Assembly (NCBI GenBank): GCA_039720395.1
Contig: CM077821.1
Coordinates: 40,856,792-40,920,791, forward strand
DNA from: Liquidambar formosana
Lineage: Eukaryota > Streptophyta > Magnoliopsida > Saxifragales > Altingiaceae
Direction: 5' to 3'
DNA length: 64,000 nt
Positions 62,824-64,000 of the stretch are shown here, in pieces. The first letter of the stretch is position 1, and every line of letters starts with the position of its first letter. The translations under genes were made by a program, and so were the position numbers. Under the pieces are notes generated by a model. That model was not told the DNA's origin. It worked only from the letters and a program-made list of their open reading frames with translations, and did not search any database.

Positions 62824-63406
62824 CACCCCCAAATTTTTTTAATTTTAACAAAACGATGAAATTGACACACTCCATGAATTCTAAAATTCAGAATATAAGA
62901 CCCAGGAATAATATAATGAATTTTTTTTTTTTTTTTAAATGTAAATATTTCAACACTATGTAACAGAACTAATTGAGCTTTAAAAAAAAAAAAAACCCAG
63001 AAATTAAGTATAAAGAAATGCAAAACCCAGAAATAACTGAATATACCTGCGGCATTTGCCACGCGCCTGGGATGAGGTGAAGCCTCGAGGCGGCAAATAT
63101 CTGCCGTCAAAAGTAAAATTTGTCATAAATCATAAATCATAAATCATAAATCGGAAACCGCCAATAGAATCTAACCTTTTTGGAAGGATTAATGAGACAA
63201 ATTCCAACATTTTTCCTATAACCTTCAGGAGGAGCGTCAATGTTTGACGAAGACGAAGGTAAAGCAGAGCATACGAGATTCGAAGGCGCTCGACAACGTA
63301 AGGTTACGTGCGTAAAATTACCCGAACTAGGAGGGCAATACCGTCCAGAAAATTTCGGAGGATGGCGATAAAACAGGGAATTTATGAACACTCCACACCC
63401 AGCCAT
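57366..63406 (-). CDS. NUDT26: Nudix hydrolase, NUDT26/27-like, plastid-targeted
   Basis: Plant NUDT26/27 hydrolyse dinucleoside polyphosphates or ppGpp in plastids. Six minus-strand exons: 63406-63176, 63100-63047, 60869-60777, 59103-59012, 57668-57554 and 57437-57366 (TAA). All splice GT-AG in phase to 218 aa. Residues 1-60 are rich in S, P and R and nearly free of acidic residues until late, fitting a transit peptide. The Nudix box GX5EX7REUXEEXGU is perfect: GGIDDDEDPRNAAV then RELREETGV, split over exons 2-3. Then come VPYWLTYDF, WKGQAQKW, GEWSWISPEQV and a short C-terminus ending YLLVD. MAGCGVF is preferred over an upstream in-frame ATG (63442) because it fits the family start. The 2.2-kb intron 2 holds a T-tract of about 40 and a dispersed repeat; intron 3 holds a fold-back element. 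It is divergent from the DUF7138-like gene. Confidence 0.9.
59879..60301. mobile_element. Fold-back element with arms of about 175 bp
   Basis: The left arm from GGGAGGCTATTGCCACCAC and the right arm ending GTGGTGGGTATAGCCTCGCCC are inverted copies over most of their length, including CATAAAGTACTC and CACTAGAAAACATC. Only a short spacer separates them. It is non-coding and in intron 3 of the Nudix gene; transcribed on either strand it would form a long hairpin. Confidence 0.8.
61560..62440. repeat. Composite dispersed repeat (type B interrupted by type A)
   Basis: The ends match 54150-54470, while the middle (about 61755-62244) matches 48113-48700. This suggests a type A element inserted into a type B element. 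It contains a (CA)n run (61802-61833). A C-tract of about 20 follows at about 62450-62470. It lies in Nudix gene intron 2. Confidence 0.55.
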
Positions 63407-63696
63407 TTCCCCGTTCCTTTGTATTTCTTGACCCGCAAGCAAACTACCTCGTCCAATACAAGCGTCTCGAAGAAGCTACTCTATTCCAAAAACATCTATT
63501 TATAAAAAATATTATACCATATATACCCCCACCGCCTAACTCTAATTACTATTTCACTCCCAAAACCCCACCCAATCTTGGCTCCACCTATAAAACCCCT
63601 TCTGTTCAGTTCCCACCACAACCCTGTTCTGTCCTTTCATTTTTTTCCCCCCACCCCCCATCATTTAAGACAATTCGCCGGTCTTCATCCGTCAAG
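63407..63696. promoter_or_regulatory. Divergent promoter between the Nudix and DUF7138-like genes
   Basis: 290 bp separate the two start codons. On the plus strand CCAAT at 63572-63576 and TATAAAA at 63589-63595 lie about 100 bp before the plus-strand ATG, a plausible TATA promoter. The C-rich 63640-63660 stretch would be leader. No clear TATA was found for the minus-strand gene, which may use an upstream ATG/leader inside 63407-63480. Confidence 0.6.
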
Positions 63697-64000
63697 ATGA
63701 TGGAGAACCCCACCGGAGTCTCTTTTCCGGTCGTATTCTTCGACGGCGAGCGCGAAATCAATATCGGCAACGTCGGCGTGCACCCGTCCTTGGAATTCAA
63801 GAACTTCCAATCCATTTTGAGCCAGAAGATCGGGATATCCCCTCACCAGATCTCCGTCTACCTCGCCGACCGCAAGAAATCGAAGTCACCGGAGAATCGC
63901 CGGAGAATCCCCATCACCGGCAAGGTGAATTTCTCGGCGATAGTACGTGAGAGGGACTGCTTCTTCCTCGTCGTCCTCAAAAGATCGCGAAGGGAAAGGA
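63697..64000 (+). CDS. DUF7138-like protein, 5' part (runs off the window)
   Basis: An open frame from ATG 63697 to the window end begins MMENPTGVSFPVVFFDGERE. It continues through ISPHQISVYLADRKKSK, RRRIPITGKVNF and FFLVVLKRSRRERK without a stop. The order FDGERE - ISPHQ - IPITGKVNF - LKRSRRER matches a plant-specific family of unknown function (DUF7138), as I remember it. Codons are GC-richer than the surroundings, as expected of coding DNA. A second ATG follows directly; both fit. No biochemical role is known to me. Confidence 0.8.
   Translation, partial: MMENPTGVSFPVVFFDGEREINIGNVGVHPSLEFKNFQSILSQKIGISPHQISVYLADRKKSKSPENRRRIPITGKVNFSAIVRERDCFFLVVLKRSRRER

Noticed and set aside
1..64000. 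CRISPR arrays, prophage, operons, defence islands
   Set aside because: Regularly spaced repeats with unique spacers, phage genes and bacterial gene organisation are absent; the window is plant nuclear DNA.

Overview
This is a plant nuclear window, almost certainly from a eudicot and perhaps a woody perennial. It is AT-rich, its genes are split by GT-AG introns of up to several kb, and it carries plant-typical repeats: Helitrons with CTAG ends, TRIMs, SINEs, MITEs and RNase H-bearing LINEs. I see no bacterial, phage or CRISPR content and no new multi-gene system. The interest lies in broken gene models and unusually readable nested transposons.

Layout. (1) 1-1673, + strand: 3' end of a TMK-type leucine-rich-repeat receptor kinase, with a one-base frame break at the DFG motif. 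(2) 1674-15080: gene-free. At 4245-12787 Helitrons of both orientations lie nested in or abutting one another, followed by a SINE with a 15-bp target duplication and a LINE RNase H remnant. (3) About 15.1-46.7 kb, + strand: one long gene for an IPI1/TEX10-like ARM-repeat ribosome-biogenesis protein. Nineteen coding exons were placed; its introns hold LINE, TRIM, MITE and TIR-transposon insertions. (4) 51105-55406, + strand: a CTF7/ECO1 cohesin acetyltransferase gene that looks broken (missing acetyltransferase segment, premature stop, partly duplicated exon) but keeps a perfect E2F-type site just upstream. (5) 57366-63406, - strand: an intact six-exon plastid-type Nudix hydrolase gene (NUDT26/27-like, 218 aa). 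(6) 63697-64000, + strand: the start of a DUF7138-like gene, divergent from the Nudix gene across a spacer of about 290 bp.

The genes are unrelated housekeeping or signalling genes and do not form a pathway. The Nudix gene splices cleanly in every phase, so the one-base defects in the TMK, IPI1 and CTF7 models should be checked individually rather than blamed on a generally poor assembly. Exon boundaries were read by eye from splice signals, phase and remembered family sequence; no alignment was run.
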